Below, piece after piece: positions 8,665 to 17,626 of a stretch of DNA of 64,000 nt (within the stretch, counting starts at the first letter, position 1; every line of letters begins with the position of its first letter). The notes under the pieces were generated by a model, which did not search any database, was not told the origin of the DNA, and worked only from the letters and a program-made list of their open reading frames with translations. Location: contig JAPZUC010000004.1 of NCBI GenBank assembly GCA_027533455.1, positions 62,001 through 126,000 of the forward strand, written 5' to 3'. Origin of the DNA: Porphyrobacter sp. (GTDB lineage Bacteria > Pseudomonadota > Alphaproteobacteria > Sphingomonadales > Sphingomonadaceae). The translations under genes were made by a program, and so were the position numbers.

Positions 8665-9677
8665 GATGCCAGAGAAACGGAGGCAGTTGCCCGTGATCCC
8701 GGCTCCGCCCGGGTCCTGGTCAAGGCGTTGGCGAAGATCAGCGCATCGAGTGCGTAGGCGAACGGCACATTGTTGTTGAGGATCATGTCACCCGCGCCAA
8801 GGGCCTTGAGATCGGTGCGTGCGGTCTCGATGAGCTGGCGGTAGGATGCTTGACCCTCCTCATGTTCGCCAAACTGCGCCCAGGTCGCGTGCCAGGTCGA
8901 GATGAACCGTTCCATCCGGCCGAGCGCGTCGCGGGCCGGGGCGCCGACGGGCAGATGGCCCGCGAGATAGTCCAGATGGCACCTCATTTCCCAGGGAGTC
9001 ATGACCCATGGCGTATTGACCCGCTCGAAGCTCAGGGGTGGGAGTTCTCGGGCACCCGGCATCCAGGGTTGAGACGGAACGCTGTCGCGTCCGGCTGCGT
9101 CCAGCAGCGCCCACAATCGCTCACCACCGACAGTGTCGAGCACGAGGTGGACGCGCTTCTCCGTACCCTTGTTCTGGACATTGTGGCGCTGGAAGGAATC
9201 GAATGTCCAGCATTCTCCGGCCGCCATATGGACGCTCTCGTTGCCGCAGGTGAAGGTGACCTGCGGGTTCGTGATCACCGGAATGTGGATCCTGATGTGG
9301 GTGCGCCAATAGTAATTGGTGTCAACATGGCCCGGTACTTCGGCCCCGGCTCCAAGACCCATCAACCGGCTCCGCCCCCATACGCCGCCGAGTTCGGCCA
9401 TCAGAGCGACGATATACGGACAGCGCGCGAGATGTTCGGTCGGCGCCATCACGCCGCGCAACCGATCGTTGAGCCCCCCATCGGCGGCAACGAGCGGAAC
9501 GGCATCGTTGCCGGCAAATCCCTGCGGATGTGGCATCCACGCCGATGACGGCAAGGCATTCACCTCGGCCGCAAGTGTCTCCGCGCAGAAGGTGATGGGT
9601 AGTCGCAGCAGGGGCTTGTCAAATCGCATCCTCGGAGTTTCGCGGTCTTCGTCCCAGAAATCAAGCGCCCGGCCCAT
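8661..9677 (-). CDS. aspartyl/asparaginyl beta-hydroxylase-like Fe(II)/2-oxoglutarate oxygenase
   Basis: 338 residues. The central region (about 110-200) resembles the Asp/Asn hydroxylase double-stranded beta-helix fold: the proximal metal His lies in VPGHVDTNYYWRTHIRIHIPV, the distal His in FQRHNVQNKG, and an Arg (KRVHLVLD) is placed to bind 2-oxoglutarate. The C-terminal 120 residues are less conserved. The start could be the ATG at 9677 or an internal Met about 17 codons later. It overlaps and is coupled to the sulfotransferase gene. The substrate of the pair is unknown. Confidence 0.8.
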   Translation of the reverse strand: MGRALDFWDEDRETPRMRFDKPLLRLPITFCAETLAAEVNALPSSAWMPHPQGFAGNDAVPLVAADGGLNDRLRGVMAPTEHLARCPYIVALMAELGGVWGRSRLMGLGAGAEVPGHVDTNYYWRTHIRIHIPVITNPQVTFTCGNESVHMAAGECWTFDSFQRHNVQNKGTEKRVHLVLDTVGGERLWALLDAAGRDSVPSQPWMPGARELPPLSFERVNTPWVMTPWEMRCHLDYLAGHLPVGAPARDALGRMERFISTWHATWAQFGEHEEGQASYRQLIETARTDLKALGAGDMILNNNVPFAYALDALIFANALTRTRAEPGSRATASVSLAS

Positions 9678-9784
9678 AGCGGTAAATCAAAGCTCTGATC
9701 CGACAGATGACCGCAAAAGGAATCGCTTGCTGCCCCGCGGCTTTTTGAATGCACCCTGGATACCGGACGCAACCGCGAACCGCC

Positions 9785-10402
9785 TCACAGCGCCGGGTTG
9801 GCGTAGAAGTGCCACGTGAAGATCGCCATCGCCCCGCGCTGGGGCGACCAGCCCTCCGCCAGCGCACGGGTGGACTTTTCCGCCGGGCGCTCGTCCAGTC
9901 CCAGCAGCCGCTTCACACCTTCTTGCACCGCAAGGTCACCTGCAGGCCAGATGTCGGGGCGGCCTTCGGCGAACAGCAGGTAGATCTCCGCCGACCAGCG
10001 CCCGATGCCCTTGATGCGGGTGAGCAGTTCGATGGCTTCCTCGTCGTCCGCCGGGAGCCCTTCGAAATCGAGTTCGCCTGCCTCGACCAGCTCGCACAAT
10101 GACCGCGCGTAGCCCTGCTTCTGGCGCGAGAGGCCGCAGGCGCGCAGGGCGTCGAAATCGCGCTTCAGCAGGCAGCCGGGGGTGAAATCCGCGCCCAGCT
10201 CCGCCTCCAGCTTGCCCCACATCGAAGCCGCCGCCGCGATCGAGACCTGCTGGCCGACGATGGTGCGCAGCAGTGTCTTGTAGCCGCGTGAACGCAGGCG
10301 CGGTTTGGGATAGCCGATCCGCGCGAGTTCCACCGCCAGACGCGGCTCGCGCAGCGCAACGGCATCGAGGTCTTCACGCAATTTTTCGGCTGACAGCCCC
10401 AC
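9785..10402 (-). CDS. DNA-3-methyladenine glycosylase II (AlkA-like, HhH-GPD)
   Basis: About 205 residues. A base-excision repair glycosylase of the helix-hairpin-helix superfamily. The early motif [12 protein letters not shown] (about 47-58), the hairpin [19 protein letters not shown] and the catalytic Asp in [11 protein letters not shown] are all present. It lacks the N-terminal domain of E. coli AlkA, as many short bacterial forms do. GTG at 10402 has AAGGA eight bases upstream; GTG at 10408 is the alternative. The next gene is divergent. Confidence 0.88.
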   Translation of the reverse strand: MGLSAEKLREDLDAVALREPRLAVELARIGYPKPRLRSRGYKTLLRTIVGQQVSIAAAASMWGKLEAELGADFTPGCLLKRDFDALRACGLSRQKQGYARSLCELVEAGELDFEGLPADDEEAIELLTRIKGIGRWSAEIYLLFAEGRPDIWPAGDLAVQEGVKRLLGLDERPAEKSTRALAEGWSPQRGAMAIFTWHFYANPAL

Positions 10403-10509
10403 TCGCACTTTCCTTAACTTGCACTGGCACCAAGAGTATCTTAGCAGCGCGGGCGAACCTCTCACAGCGCCCGTTCTTGCGCGCAATAGCCGAAAAGGAA
10501 TTCCGATCC

Positions 10510-10827
10510 ATGCCCAGACTGGTCGTCACCAACCGCGAAGGCGCCACCAGCGAGATCGAGGTCAGCGAAGGCCTCACCGTGATGGAAGCGATCCGCGACA
10601 ACGGCTTTGACGAACTGCTGGCGCTGTGCGGCGGGTGCTGCTCGTGCGCGACATGCCACATCCATGTCGATGCCGCCTTCGCCGACAAGCTGCCCAAGAT
10701 CAGCGAAGACGAGGACGATCTGCTGGAATCCTCCGATCACCGCGCGCCCACCAGCCGGCTGTCGTGCCAGATCCCCTTCACCGCCGAGCTTGACGGCCTG
10801 CACGTCACCATCGCTCCGGAAGATTGA
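10510..10827 (+). CDS. 2Fe-2S ferredoxin (adrenodoxin/putidaredoxin type)
   Basis: 105 residues, a small soluble electron carrier. Cluster ligands are Cys-x5-Cys-x2-Cys in [10 protein letters not shown] (about residues 38-47) plus a fourth Cys in SRLSCQIPF near residue 86; the acidic [10 protein letters not shown] helix between them is typical of ferredoxins that partner P450s or oxygenases. The ATG at 10510 follows AAAAGGAATTCCGATCC. An in-frame extension reaches upstream into the glycosylase promoter and is rejected. No partner oxygenase lies beside it. Confidence 0.93.
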   Translation: MPRLVVTNREGATSEIEVSEGLTVMEAIRDNGFDELLALCGGCCSCATCHIHVDAAFADKLPKISEDEDDLLESSDHRAPTSRLSCQIPFTAELDGLHVTIAPED

Positions 10828-10866
10828 TTTCAGGCCGGGCGAGGGACTAGGAGCGGGCTACCTCCG

Positions 10867-11253
10867 GTGGACGCTGACCTCGCCCGATGCCTGCGTGACG
10901 AACTGGGCCATGCGCCCGATGGTGGCGTGGGCGGCCCGTGGCCAAAGAGCTGGAACGTGCGCGGGCCTGTCTGGTTGTGGCAGGGCAGCGACGGCGCGCC
11001 TGCCAAAGGCAGTTGGTATTTCCTCACCATCGATGGCGAGACCGCGAACGCGATCCGTGCGAACGCGGTGAACGCGGCGGCGTGGGGCTCGGTCTATGTC
11101 GAGGTCACCATCGGCGCGACGACATGGCGCACATCGCTGTTCCCGTCCAAACAGGTGGGCGGCTGGCTGCTCCCCCTGAAAGCCGCTGTGCGCAAGGCCG
11201 AGAAGATCGCCGACGGCAGCGTGGTCGAGGCGGTATTGGCGCTGCCAATCTAG
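10867..11253 (+). CDS. DUF1905 domain-containing protein
   Basis: Up to 128 residues. VWLWQGSDGAPAKGSWYFLTIDGETANAIRA and SVYVEVTIGATTWRTSLFPSK...GGWLLPLKAAVRKAEKI match the DUF1905 pattern, a small beta-rich fold of unknown role. The first 30 codons (GTG at 10867) are not conserved-looking and have no good ribosome binding site; GTG codons at 10927 or 10957 are alternative starts. It follows the ferredoxin gene by 39 bases on the same strand. Confidence 0.65.
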   Translation: MDADLARCLRDELGHAPDGGVGGPWPKSWNVRGPVWLWQGSDGAPAKGSWYFLTIDGETANAIRANAVNAAAWGSVYVEVTIGATTWRTSLFPSKQVGGWLLPLKAAVRKAEKIADGSVVEAVLALPI

Positions 11254-11304
11254 GCCAGGGACTTCACCGTTGCCCCGCGCGCCTGCAACGCCTAATTCAG
11301 TCCC

Positions 11305-12327
11305 ATGAACATCACCCGCCCCTTTGGCGACACGCTCGCGCTCATCGGTAATACGCCCCTCGCCCGCCTCGCCGGGCCGTCTGCAGCGGCAGGCTGCGAC
11401 ATTTACGGCAAGTGCGAATTCGCCAATCCCGGCTCCTCGGTGAAAGACCGCGCGGCCTTGTGGATTGTCCGCGATGCCGAAGCGAGCGGCGAGTTGAAGC
11501 CCGGCGGCACGGTGGTCGAAGGCACGGCGGGCAACACCGGGATCGGTATTGCGCTGGTGGCCAATGCGCGCGGCTACAAGACGATCATCGTCATGCCCGA
11601 CAACCAGTCCAAGGAGAAGATGGACACCCTGCGCGCGCTGGGCGCCGAGCTGGTGCTGGTGCCGCCGACCAAGTTCGCCGATGCGGGCCACTTCGTCCAC
11701 ACCTCGCGCCGCCTGGCCGAAGAAACGCCCGGCGCCGTCTGGGCCAACCAGTTCGACAACATCGCCAACCGCCGCGCGCATATCGAAGGCACCGCGCCCG
11801 AGATTTGGGAGCAGCTGGGCGGGAGGGTCGATGGCTTCACCTGCGCTGCGGGCACCGGCGGGACGATTGCGGGCGTGGGCCTCGGCCTCAAGGCCTTTGA
11901 CGAGAACATCCGCATCGCGCTCACCGATCCGCACGGCGCGGCGCTGTACAACTATTACGCGCATGGCGAATTGCGGGCCGAAGGCTCCTCGGTTGCCGAA
12001 GGGATCGGGCAGGGGCGCATCACCGCCAACCTCGAAGGCGCGCCGATCGACACCCAGTACCGCATCTCCGACGAGGAAGGCCTTGTCTGGGTCGAACGCC
12101 TGCTGCGTGAAGAAGGCCTGTGCCTCGGCCTGTCCTCCGGCATCAATGTCGCGGGCGCGGTGATGCTGGGCAAGGAGCTGGTCGCCGAAGGCCGCGCCAA
12201 CCCGCAAGTCGTCACGATCCTGTGCGACACCGGCTTCCGCTATCTCTCGACCCTCTACAACCCCGAATGGCTGGCCTCCAAAGGCCTGCCCTCGTTCGAA
12301 TGGCTTCAGCAGGGAGCAGCGGCATGA
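11305..12327 (+). CDS. cysK: cysteine synthase A (O-acetylserine sulfhydrylase)
   Basis: 340 residues. A PLP enzyme joining sulfide to O-acetylserine to make cysteine. The Schiff-base Lys lies in NPGSSVKDRAA (about 47), the substrate/phosphate loop is EGTAGNTGIG (about 72-81), the glycine loop is CAAGTGGTIAGVG, and the C-terminal SSGINVAGA and CDTGFRYLSTLYN are typical. It would use the sulfide made by the cysI/cysH operon at 44-48 kb. It overlaps the next gene by four bases (ATGA). Confidence 0.94.
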   Translation: MNITRPFGDTLALIGNTPLARLAGPSAAAGCDIYGKCEFANPGSSVKDRAALWIVRDAEASGELKPGGTVVEGTAGNTGIGIALVANARGYKTIIVMPDNQSKEKMDTLRALGAELVLVPPTKFADAGHFVHTSRRLAEETPGAVWANQFDNIANRRAHIEGTAPEIWEQLGGRVDGFTCAAGTGGTIAGVGLGLKAFDENIRIALTDPHGAALYNYYAHGELRAEGSSVAEGIGQGRITANLEGAPIDTQYRISDEEGLVWVERLLREEGLCLGLSSGINVAGAVMLGKELVAEGRANPQVVTILCDTGFRYLSTLYNPEWLASKGLPSFEWLQQGAAA

Positions 12328-12752
12328 GCGGACTTTCGTGGCGTGAACGGATGCGGCGGATGAACCAGCGCAGCCTGTTCGCTCCGGGCAGCACCCTGGC
12401 GATCACGCCCGGCGATCTGGCGGGCGATCCGCTGGATGCGCCGCCCCCGGCCACCGTGCGCGCCGAGGCGGTCCAGCGGCTCCAGGTTGGTCTGGCCGGG
12501 ATTGGCACCATGGTGCTGCTGGTGGGTCTGGCGAGCATCATCGGCGGGCAGGCCGAGCGCAATGACCAGATGGCGGTGCCCGAAGCTGCACCCACGACCG
12601 AGCCGAGCGCGGCCGCCGCGCAGGCCAATCCGCTGGCGGACGCGGGCGTGGTGCCCGATATCGCTGCCGAACCGAGCCCCTCGCCGAGCCCCAAGCCGCT
12701 CGACCTGCCTCCGCCGCCGGGCTCTGCAGGCAATGCCGCGCCGCCGCAGTAG
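12324..12752 (+). CDS. single-pass membrane protein, Ala/Pro-rich
   Basis: 142 residues: a charged N-terminal tail (about 1-50), one membrane helix (VGLAGIGTMVLLVGLASIIGG, about 52-72) and a low-complexity Ala/Pro/Ser tail ending GNAAPPQ. No family recognised. The start ATG overlaps the cysK stop and the end overlaps the next gene by 20 bases, so the three are probably translated from one message. Confidence 0.7.
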   Translation: MSGLSWRERMRRMNQRSLFAPGSTLAITPGDLAGDPLDAPPPATVRAEAVQRLQVGLAGIGTMVLLVGLASIIGGQAERNDQMAVPEAAPTTEPSAAAAQANPLADAGVVPDIAAEPSPSPSPKPLDLPPPPGSAGNAAPPQ

Positions 12753-13509
12753 CGCGCTCGCGCTGGCGCTGTGCGCGGCTCTGAATGCGTGCGACGTCGC
12801 TCCCGGCGCGCCCGCCCCGCAACAGAGCGCCGCACCCCGCGAGAAGCTCGGGCTGATGACCAGCCTGCCGCTCTACTGGCCGCTTGGTGCAGCGATGGAG
12901 GATATTGCCGGCGGCACAGCAGCAGTGCCGTGGCAGCGCACCGCGATTGAGGCGGCCTATGTCATCGAACCGCTCGATACTCTTGCGAGCGTGCCCGGCC
13001 TTTTCCCCGATGCACCCAAAACCGACCCGCTGGCGGGCCTTGACCGGCTGGCGGTGATCCAGCCGCGCGGGCTGTCGCCTGCCGATAATGTCGCGCTGGA
13101 CCAGTGGGTGAGGACGGGCGGGCATCTTCTGCTGGTGCTCGATCCGGCGCTGACGGGGGAATATGACCTGCCGCTGGGCGATACGCGCCGCCCGGTGGAT
13201 TCCGCTCTGATCCCGCCGGTGGTGGCGCGCTGGGGGTTGGCGGTGCGGTTCGAGGAGGCGCAGCCCGATGGGGTCAGTCAGCAGTCGCTTGGCGGTGCTG
13301 CGCTCCCGCTGGTGCTTGCGGGGCAGGTGACAATCGCCGATCCAGCGGCGGCTGGATGCACGCTCGAAGCCGCAGGCGCGGCGGCGCGCTGCCGCGTGGG
13401 TGAGGGACAAGTGATCCTGATCGCCGATGCCGCTGTGTTCGAGCATCCCGAACTCGCGGGCGAGGGCGGAGCGGCCTTGCAGGGACTGATCGCTTCAGCC
13501 TTGCCCTGA
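12733..13509 (+). CDS. putative lipoprotein with GldG/DUF4350-like domain
   Basis: 258 residues from an ATG at 12733. It starts MPRRRSSALALALCAALNAC, a signal peptide with a possible lipobox (LNAC). The body includes GLSPADNVALDQWVRTGGHLLLVLDPALTGEYDLPLGD, resembling the Rossmann-like GldG/DUF4350 fold of ABC-associated envelope proteins, and GEGQVILIADAAVFEHPEL near the end. The two Cys at about 207 and 216 may pair. Function unknown; the family suggestion is tentative. It is the last gene before the mraZ leader. Confidence 0.65.
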   Translation: MPRRRSSALALALCAALNACDVAPGAPAPQQSAAPREKLGLMTSLPLYWPLGAAMEDIAGGTAAVPWQRTAIEAAYVIEPLDTLASVPGLFPDAPKTDPLAGLDRLAVIQPRGLSPADNVALDQWVRTGGHLLLVLDPALTGEYDLPLGDTRRPVDSALIPPVVARWGLAVRFEEAQPDGVSQQSLGGAALPLVLAGQVTIADPAAAGCTLEAAGAAARCRVGEGQVILIADAAVFEHPELAGEGGAALQGLIASALP

Positions 13510-13909
13510 CAGCGCGGGAAAATGCGGGAGACGGGGGACTCGGAGTGGCGGCAGTCCTGAGATCCAGCAGAATATTCCTGATTTGTTCTCATAAAATCAG
13601 AGTTTTGTTGAAGGGATTGCGCTCACCGCGCGAACAGCGGGAAAGGGGAATTCACAGCTAATTCAGTTTTTTACCAAGTTTTCCCGTAAAATCCCTGAAA
13701 AATCCCTTCCATCCCCGCCCCATCCCCGATATGACCGGGGTCCATCAGACATGCCTGTATGTCGTGCTGTCAGCCGGTGGGGCTGACGCAGGCCGTGCCG
13801 CTTGCGTGCGGCCGGGGCGGGGAAGGCGTGTCAGGGGGAATTTGAGTGCGTCATTCGGGGGATTGCCGCTCGCCGGCACCGCCAGGGGTTTAGAGGGGAT
13901 CGCAGGCAC
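13510..13909 (+). promoter_or_regulatory. mraZ leader region with 10-bp-phased GGGA/TCCC repeats (candidate MraZ boxes)
   Basis: 400 bases without a convincing gene. TCCC begins at 13682, 13692, 13703, 13712 and 13723, five copies about 10 bases apart (GGGA on the minus strand). On the plus strand GGGA begins at 13516, 13526 and 13535. Tandem GGG-containing repeats with 10-bp period before mraZ are the hallmark of MraZ autoregulatory boxes (TGGGN repeats in E. coli). Also present is a short hairpin, CCCCG/CGGGG, at 13724-13740. Promoter hexamers were not assigned. Confidence 0.5.
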
Positions 13910-14407
13910 GTGTCTGCATTTGGAGGATATAACGGCCAAGCTTACTCGCCCGCGGGCGAGAAGGGCCGCTTTGTGCTCCCGCCCGCCTTCCGCAAGGCCG
14001 TGAAGGAAAGCTCCGGCGGCAACCGCACTCTCTGCCTTGCCGCCCACGACCGCTTCGATTGCCTGATCGGTTTCGGCCTCTCGCGCACCGAGAAGCTGGG
14101 TGACCAGCTCGACCGCGAGGAAGAGCGGGCGATCCGCCTGGGCCAGCACGATTTCGACCGCGAAGTGCGCGCCGCGCAGCTTTTCGGCTTCGAGCAGCTG
14201 CCCTACGACGACAGCGGCCGCTTCGTGATGCCCGAGCACCTCAAGGAACTCGGCAAGGTCGAGGATGGCCTCTACTTCCAGGCAGCGGGCGATTTCTTCT
14301 TCGTCTGGGCGCCGCAGCAATTGAAGCTGATGGGCCCGGAATGGAAAAGCGCGCAGGCGGCCTGCGAAAAGCTGCTTGCCGGCGCGAAGAAGGGAGGCGG
14401 TGAATGA
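13910..14407 (+). CDS. mraZ: transcriptional regulator MraZ
   Basis: About 165 residues, two tandem AbrB-like swapped-hairpin units. The first contains [14 protein letters not shown] (about 17-30), the second [17 protein letters not shown] (about 100-116), each with the DNA-facing Gly-Arg-Phe turn. MraZ forms ring oligomers and represses the dcw operon through repeats in front of its own gene. The GTG at 13910 gives [16 protein letters not shown], aligned with the usual MraZ N-terminus; upstream in-frame codons look non-coding. First gene of the dcw cluster, overlapping rsmH by four bases. Confidence 0.92.
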   Translation: MSAFGGYNGQAYSPAGEKGRFVLPPAFRKAVKESSGGNRTLCLAAHDRFDCLIGFGLSRTEKLGDQLDREEERAIRLGQHDFDREVRAAQLFGFEQLPYDDSGRFVMPEHLKELGKVEDGLYFQAAGDFFFVWAPQQLKLMGPEWKSAQAACEKLLAGAKKGGGE

Positions 14408-15348
14408 CCGCCGCAGCCCCCCACATCCCCGTGCTGCTCGATGAAGTGGTGGCCGCGCTCGCCCCGCGCCCGGGCATGACCATCGTCGATGCGACCTTCG
14501 GCGCGGGCGGTTACACCACCGCGCTGCTGGAAGCCGGGGCGAACGTCCACGCCTTCGACCGCGATCCCGATGCGATTGCCGCCGGGCAGGCGCTGGTCGC
14601 GCGCTTCGATGGCCGCCTTGCGCTGCATCCCGCGCGCTTTTCGGCCATGCGCGATGAATTGGCGGCAGCGGGCGTGCCGCATGTCGATGCCGTGGTGATG
14701 GATATCGGCGTCTCCTCGATGCAGCTCGACCAGGGCGACCGGGGCTTTGCCTTCATGCATGATGGCCCGCTCGACATGCGCATGAGCCAGGCGGGCGAGA
14801 GCGCCGCCGATTTCCTCAACACCGCCGACGAGGAAGCGATTGCCGACGTGCTGTATCGCTATGGCGAGGAACGCCAGTCGCGCCGCGTTGCCCGCGCGAT
14901 TGTCGCCGCGCGCCCGCTGGTCACCACGGGCGAACTCGCCCGCGTGGTGCGCCGCGCGCTAGGCTACAAGCCGCATGACAAGAAGGACCCGGCGACCCGC
15001 ACCTTTCAGGCGGTGCGCATCCATGTGAACGATGAACTCGGGGAGCTGGAAGCGGGGCTTGCAGCTGCCGAAGCGCTGCTGACCGAAGGCGGAATCCTTG
15101 CCGTGGTCAGCTTCCACAGCCTTGAAGACCGGATCTGCAAGCACTTCCTACGCGAGGCTTCGAGCACGGGCCGTGCCGCTTCGCGCCATCTGCCCGGGGA
15201 AATTCCCGGACCGCCCCCTACCTTCGCGCAAGTTTCGAAGGCTATCCGTCCGTCAGAGGCCGAGATCGCCCGCAACCCGCGCGCCCGTTCATCGACCTTG
15301 CGCCATGCAGTCCGCACCGGCGCCCCAGCGAGGAGCCTTGCCGCATGA
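14404..15348 (+). CDS. rsmH: 16S rRNA (cytosine(1402)-N4)-methyltransferase RsmH
   Basis: 314 residues, usual length. A SAM-dependent enzyme that methylates N4 of C1402 in the ribosomal decoding centre. Motifs: [10 protein letters not shown] at the N-terminus, SAM loop [10 protein letters not shown] (about 30-39), [11 protein letters not shown] (about 100), [15 protein letters not shown] and the late [14 protein letters not shown]. It overlaps mraZ and ftsL by four bases at each end. Confidence 0.96.
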   Translation: MTAAAPHIPVLLDEVVAALAPRPGMTIVDATFGAGGYTTALLEAGANVHAFDRDPDAIAAGQALVARFDGRLALHPARFSAMRDELAAAGVPHVDAVVMDIGVSSMQLDQGDRGFAFMHDGPLDMRMSQAGESAADFLNTADEEAIADVLYRYGEERQSRRVARAIVAARPLVTTGELARVVRRALGYKPHDKKDPATRTFQAVRIHVNDELGELEAGLAAAEALLTEGGILAVVSFHSLEDRICKHFLREASSTGRAASRHLPGEIPGPPPTFAQVSKAIRPSEAEIARNPRARSSTLRHAVRTGAPARSLAA

Positions 15349-15896
15349 TGACCAGCTCTCAGGCCCGTTCGCTTGGCTGGGCCGCTGTGCTCGCTGTCTG
15401 CTTCGCGCTGGTGGTGGTGCTCAGCTTCAGGGTGCATGCGGTGAAGAGCGAAGTGCTGCTCGCCGAACGCCAGCTGATTTCGCTCCAGCGCGAGACGCTG
15501 CTGCTCGAAACCGAGTTTGAAACCCGCGCCAGCCAGCGCCAGCTTGCCGAATGGAACCAGGTCGAATTCGGCTATGAAGCGCCGCGCGCCGGGCAGTTCC
15601 TCGACGGCGAGCGCCAGTTGGCGAGCCTTGGCGAGGTGCGCGGACCGAATGCGCCTTCGCCGATCCGTCTTGCCAGCGCCGATGCTGACGATGTGGCTGC
15701 CGCGGCTGATGCGCCGATGCGCTCGCCCGTGTCGGGCACCAAGGTGACGCTGGCTTCGGCCCCGTCCGAGAAGGATGCGGGCGCGGTCTTCGCTCAGGCC
15801 TTCGGTGACTTCTTGATTGACGCCTCGCCGATCCGCCCCGCCAAGGCGGAAAGCCCGACGCGCGCGGTTGCTGCCATGAAGGGATCCGGCGAATGA
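15345..15896 (+). CDS. ftsL: cell division protein FtsL-like (bitopic)
   Basis: 183 residues. One membrane helix near the N-terminus ([18 protein letters not shown], about 13-30) precedes a helical region with coiled-coil character ([34 protein letters not shown] written in parts: about 34-67), as in FtsL, which with FtsB bridges FtsQ to FtsW/FtsI. The C-terminal 100 residues are low-complexity. Identity rests on topology and position between rsmH and ftsI, not on sequence motifs. Confidence 0.78.
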   Translation: MMTSSQARSLGWAAVLAVCFALVVVLSFRVHAVKSEVLLAERQLISLQRETLLLETEFETRASQRQLAEWNQVEFGYEAPRAGQFLDGERQLASLGEVRGPNAPSPIRLASADADDVAAAADAPMRSPVSGTKVTLASAPSEKDAGAVFAQAFGDFLIDASPIRPAKAESPTRAVAAMKGSGE

Positions 15897-17626
15897 ACAC
15901 GCTGGCGGCACACGCCGCCACGCCTGTCATACCCGCCGGACGCCTGCCAAGTGCCGGTCTGCGTGCGCAGTTGCTGTGGTCGGCAAGGATGCGCCTGCTG
16001 GTGCTGTTTGCCGGCTTTGTGGTCATCGCCCTGATCGCCCTGGTGCGGATCGTCTCGCTCGGGATCGGCGGCAACGCGCCGCAGCGCACCAGTCTCGAAG
16101 AAGCCCTGCTGCCCCCTCGCGGCGAGATCACCGACCGCAACGGCACGCCGCTGGCGCGCGCCTTCCCTGCCTATTCCCTGTGGTTCGAACCCAAGGCGAT
16201 GGGCGACACCGGCACGCCGCTGGTGCGCGGCCCGGCCGAGGTTGCCCGCGCATTGAAGGCGATCTTCCCGGACATCGACGAAGCGCGCATGACCCGCCGC
16301 CTCGCTTCGGGCAAGCCGGGCTACCTGCGCCGCCGGATTCTGCCGGAAGAGGCCAACAAGGTCTTCGCCCTGGGCGAGATCGCGCTGGAAATCCCGCGCG
16401 AGACCGACCGCTATTATCCGCAAGGCACCCTTGCCGCGCACGTGCTTGGCTATGTGGTCGAGGACGAGGGCGGAAAGGTGGGCATGGAGCAGGTGCTTGA
16501 AGAGCGCCTCAGCCACCCCAATAAGCGCACCGCACCGGTGGCGCTGTCGCTCGACGTGCGGGTGCAGGGCGCGCTCGAGGACGAACTGCGCCGCGGGATG
16601 CTCGCCACCAACGCCATTGGCGCTGCCGGGATCGTGCTGGATGTCGACACCGGCGAAGTGATGGCGCTTGCCTCCTTGCCCGAATTCGATCCCAACACTG
16701 CCGGGGCAGCGGGCGCGGTCAATGTCTTTAACCGGGCGACCAACGGCGTGTTTGAGCTTGGCTCGACCTTCAAGCCGCTGAGTGTCGCCGCCGCGATTGA
16801 TGCCGGCGTCGTGCGCGATCTCAGCAAGCAGTGGGATGCCAGCCCGGTGCCGGTCGGCAGCCGGACGATCAAGGATTCCCACCCGCTCGGGCCGAGCCTC
16901 AACATTCCGCAGGCGCTGGTGCATTCCTCCAACACCGTCACCGCGCGGGTGGCCGATGCGCTGGGGGCGGAACGTCTGCGTCGCACCATGATGGATCTGG
17001 GCATGGACCGCCGCCCGTTCATCGAACTGCCCGCCAAGGGAAAGCCGCTTTGGCCGAAGGGCGACTGGAGCCGCGTCACCAACATGACCGTCGGCTTCGG
17101 CCACGGTCTGGCGGTCACCCCGCTGCATCTCGCATCCGCTTATGCGGCGATGGTCAACGGCGGCATCTTGCGTCCGGCTACGCTGATGAAGCTTGCGCCG
17201 GGCGACGTGCCGCAGGGGCGGCGGGTTTTCAAGGAATCGACCTCGTCCAAGATGCGCCAGATGCTGCGCATGATCTCGCTCTACGGCACCGGGCGCAGCG
17301 CAGATGCCCCCGGCTACCGGATTGGCGGGAAGACCGGCTCGGCTGAAAAGCCGGGCGTGGGCGGCTACAACAAGACCAAGCTCGTCTCGTCCTTTGCCGC
17401 TGCCTTCCCGATGGATGCACCGCGCTATGTCGTGGTGGTGGTGGTGGACGAGCCAAAGGGCACGATGGCCTCGAGCTTTCAGCGGACCGCCGCTTACACC
17501 ACCGCGCCGATCGTCGGCAAGCTGGTGCCGCGCATCGGCCCGATGCTGGGCGTACAGCCTGACGATACCCGCGACGTCGATATCTCGGATCTGCGCTATC
17601 TGGTCGACAAGGGGGAAGCTGAATGA
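15893..17626 (+). CDS. ftsI: peptidoglycan D,D-transpeptidase FtsI (PBP3)
   Basis: 577 residues. The septal class B penicillin-binding protein. One membrane helix (about 35-57), a pedestal/dimerisation domain beginning PPRGEITDRNGTPLAR, then the transpeptidase: active-site Ser in GSTFKPL (about 290), SSN motif (VHSSNTVT, about 344) and KTG motif (GGKTGSAEKP, about 479). It pairs with FtsW, encoded downstream. Start overlaps ftsL (ATGA), end overlaps murE. Confidence 0.95.
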   Translation: MNTLAAHAATPVIPAGRLPSAGLRAQLLWSARMRLLVLFAGFVVIALIALVRIVSLGIGGNAPQRTSLEEALLPPRGEITDRNGTPLARAFPAYSLWFEPKAMGDTGTPLVRGPAEVARALKAIFPDIDEARMTRRLASGKPGYLRRRILPEEANKVFALGEIALEIPRETDRYYPQGTLAAHVLGYVVEDEGGKVGMEQVLEERLSHPNKRTAPVALSLDVRVQGALEDELRRGMLATNAIGAAGIVLDVDTGEVMALASLPEFDPNTAGAAGAVNVFNRATNGVFELGSTFKPLSVAAAIDAGVVRDLSKQWDASPVPVGSRTIKDSHPLGPSLNIPQALVHSSNTVTARVADALGAERLRRTMMDLGMDRRPFIELPAKGKPLWPKGDWSRVTNMTVGFGHGLAVTPLHLASAYAAMVNGGILRPATLMKLAPGDVPQGRRVFKESTSSKMRQMLRMISLYGTGRSADAPGYRIGGKTGSAEKPGVGGYNKTKLVSSFAAAFPMDAPRYVVVVVVDEPKGTMASSFQRTAAYTTAPIVGKLVPRIGPMLGVQPDDTRDVDISDLRYLVDKGEAE

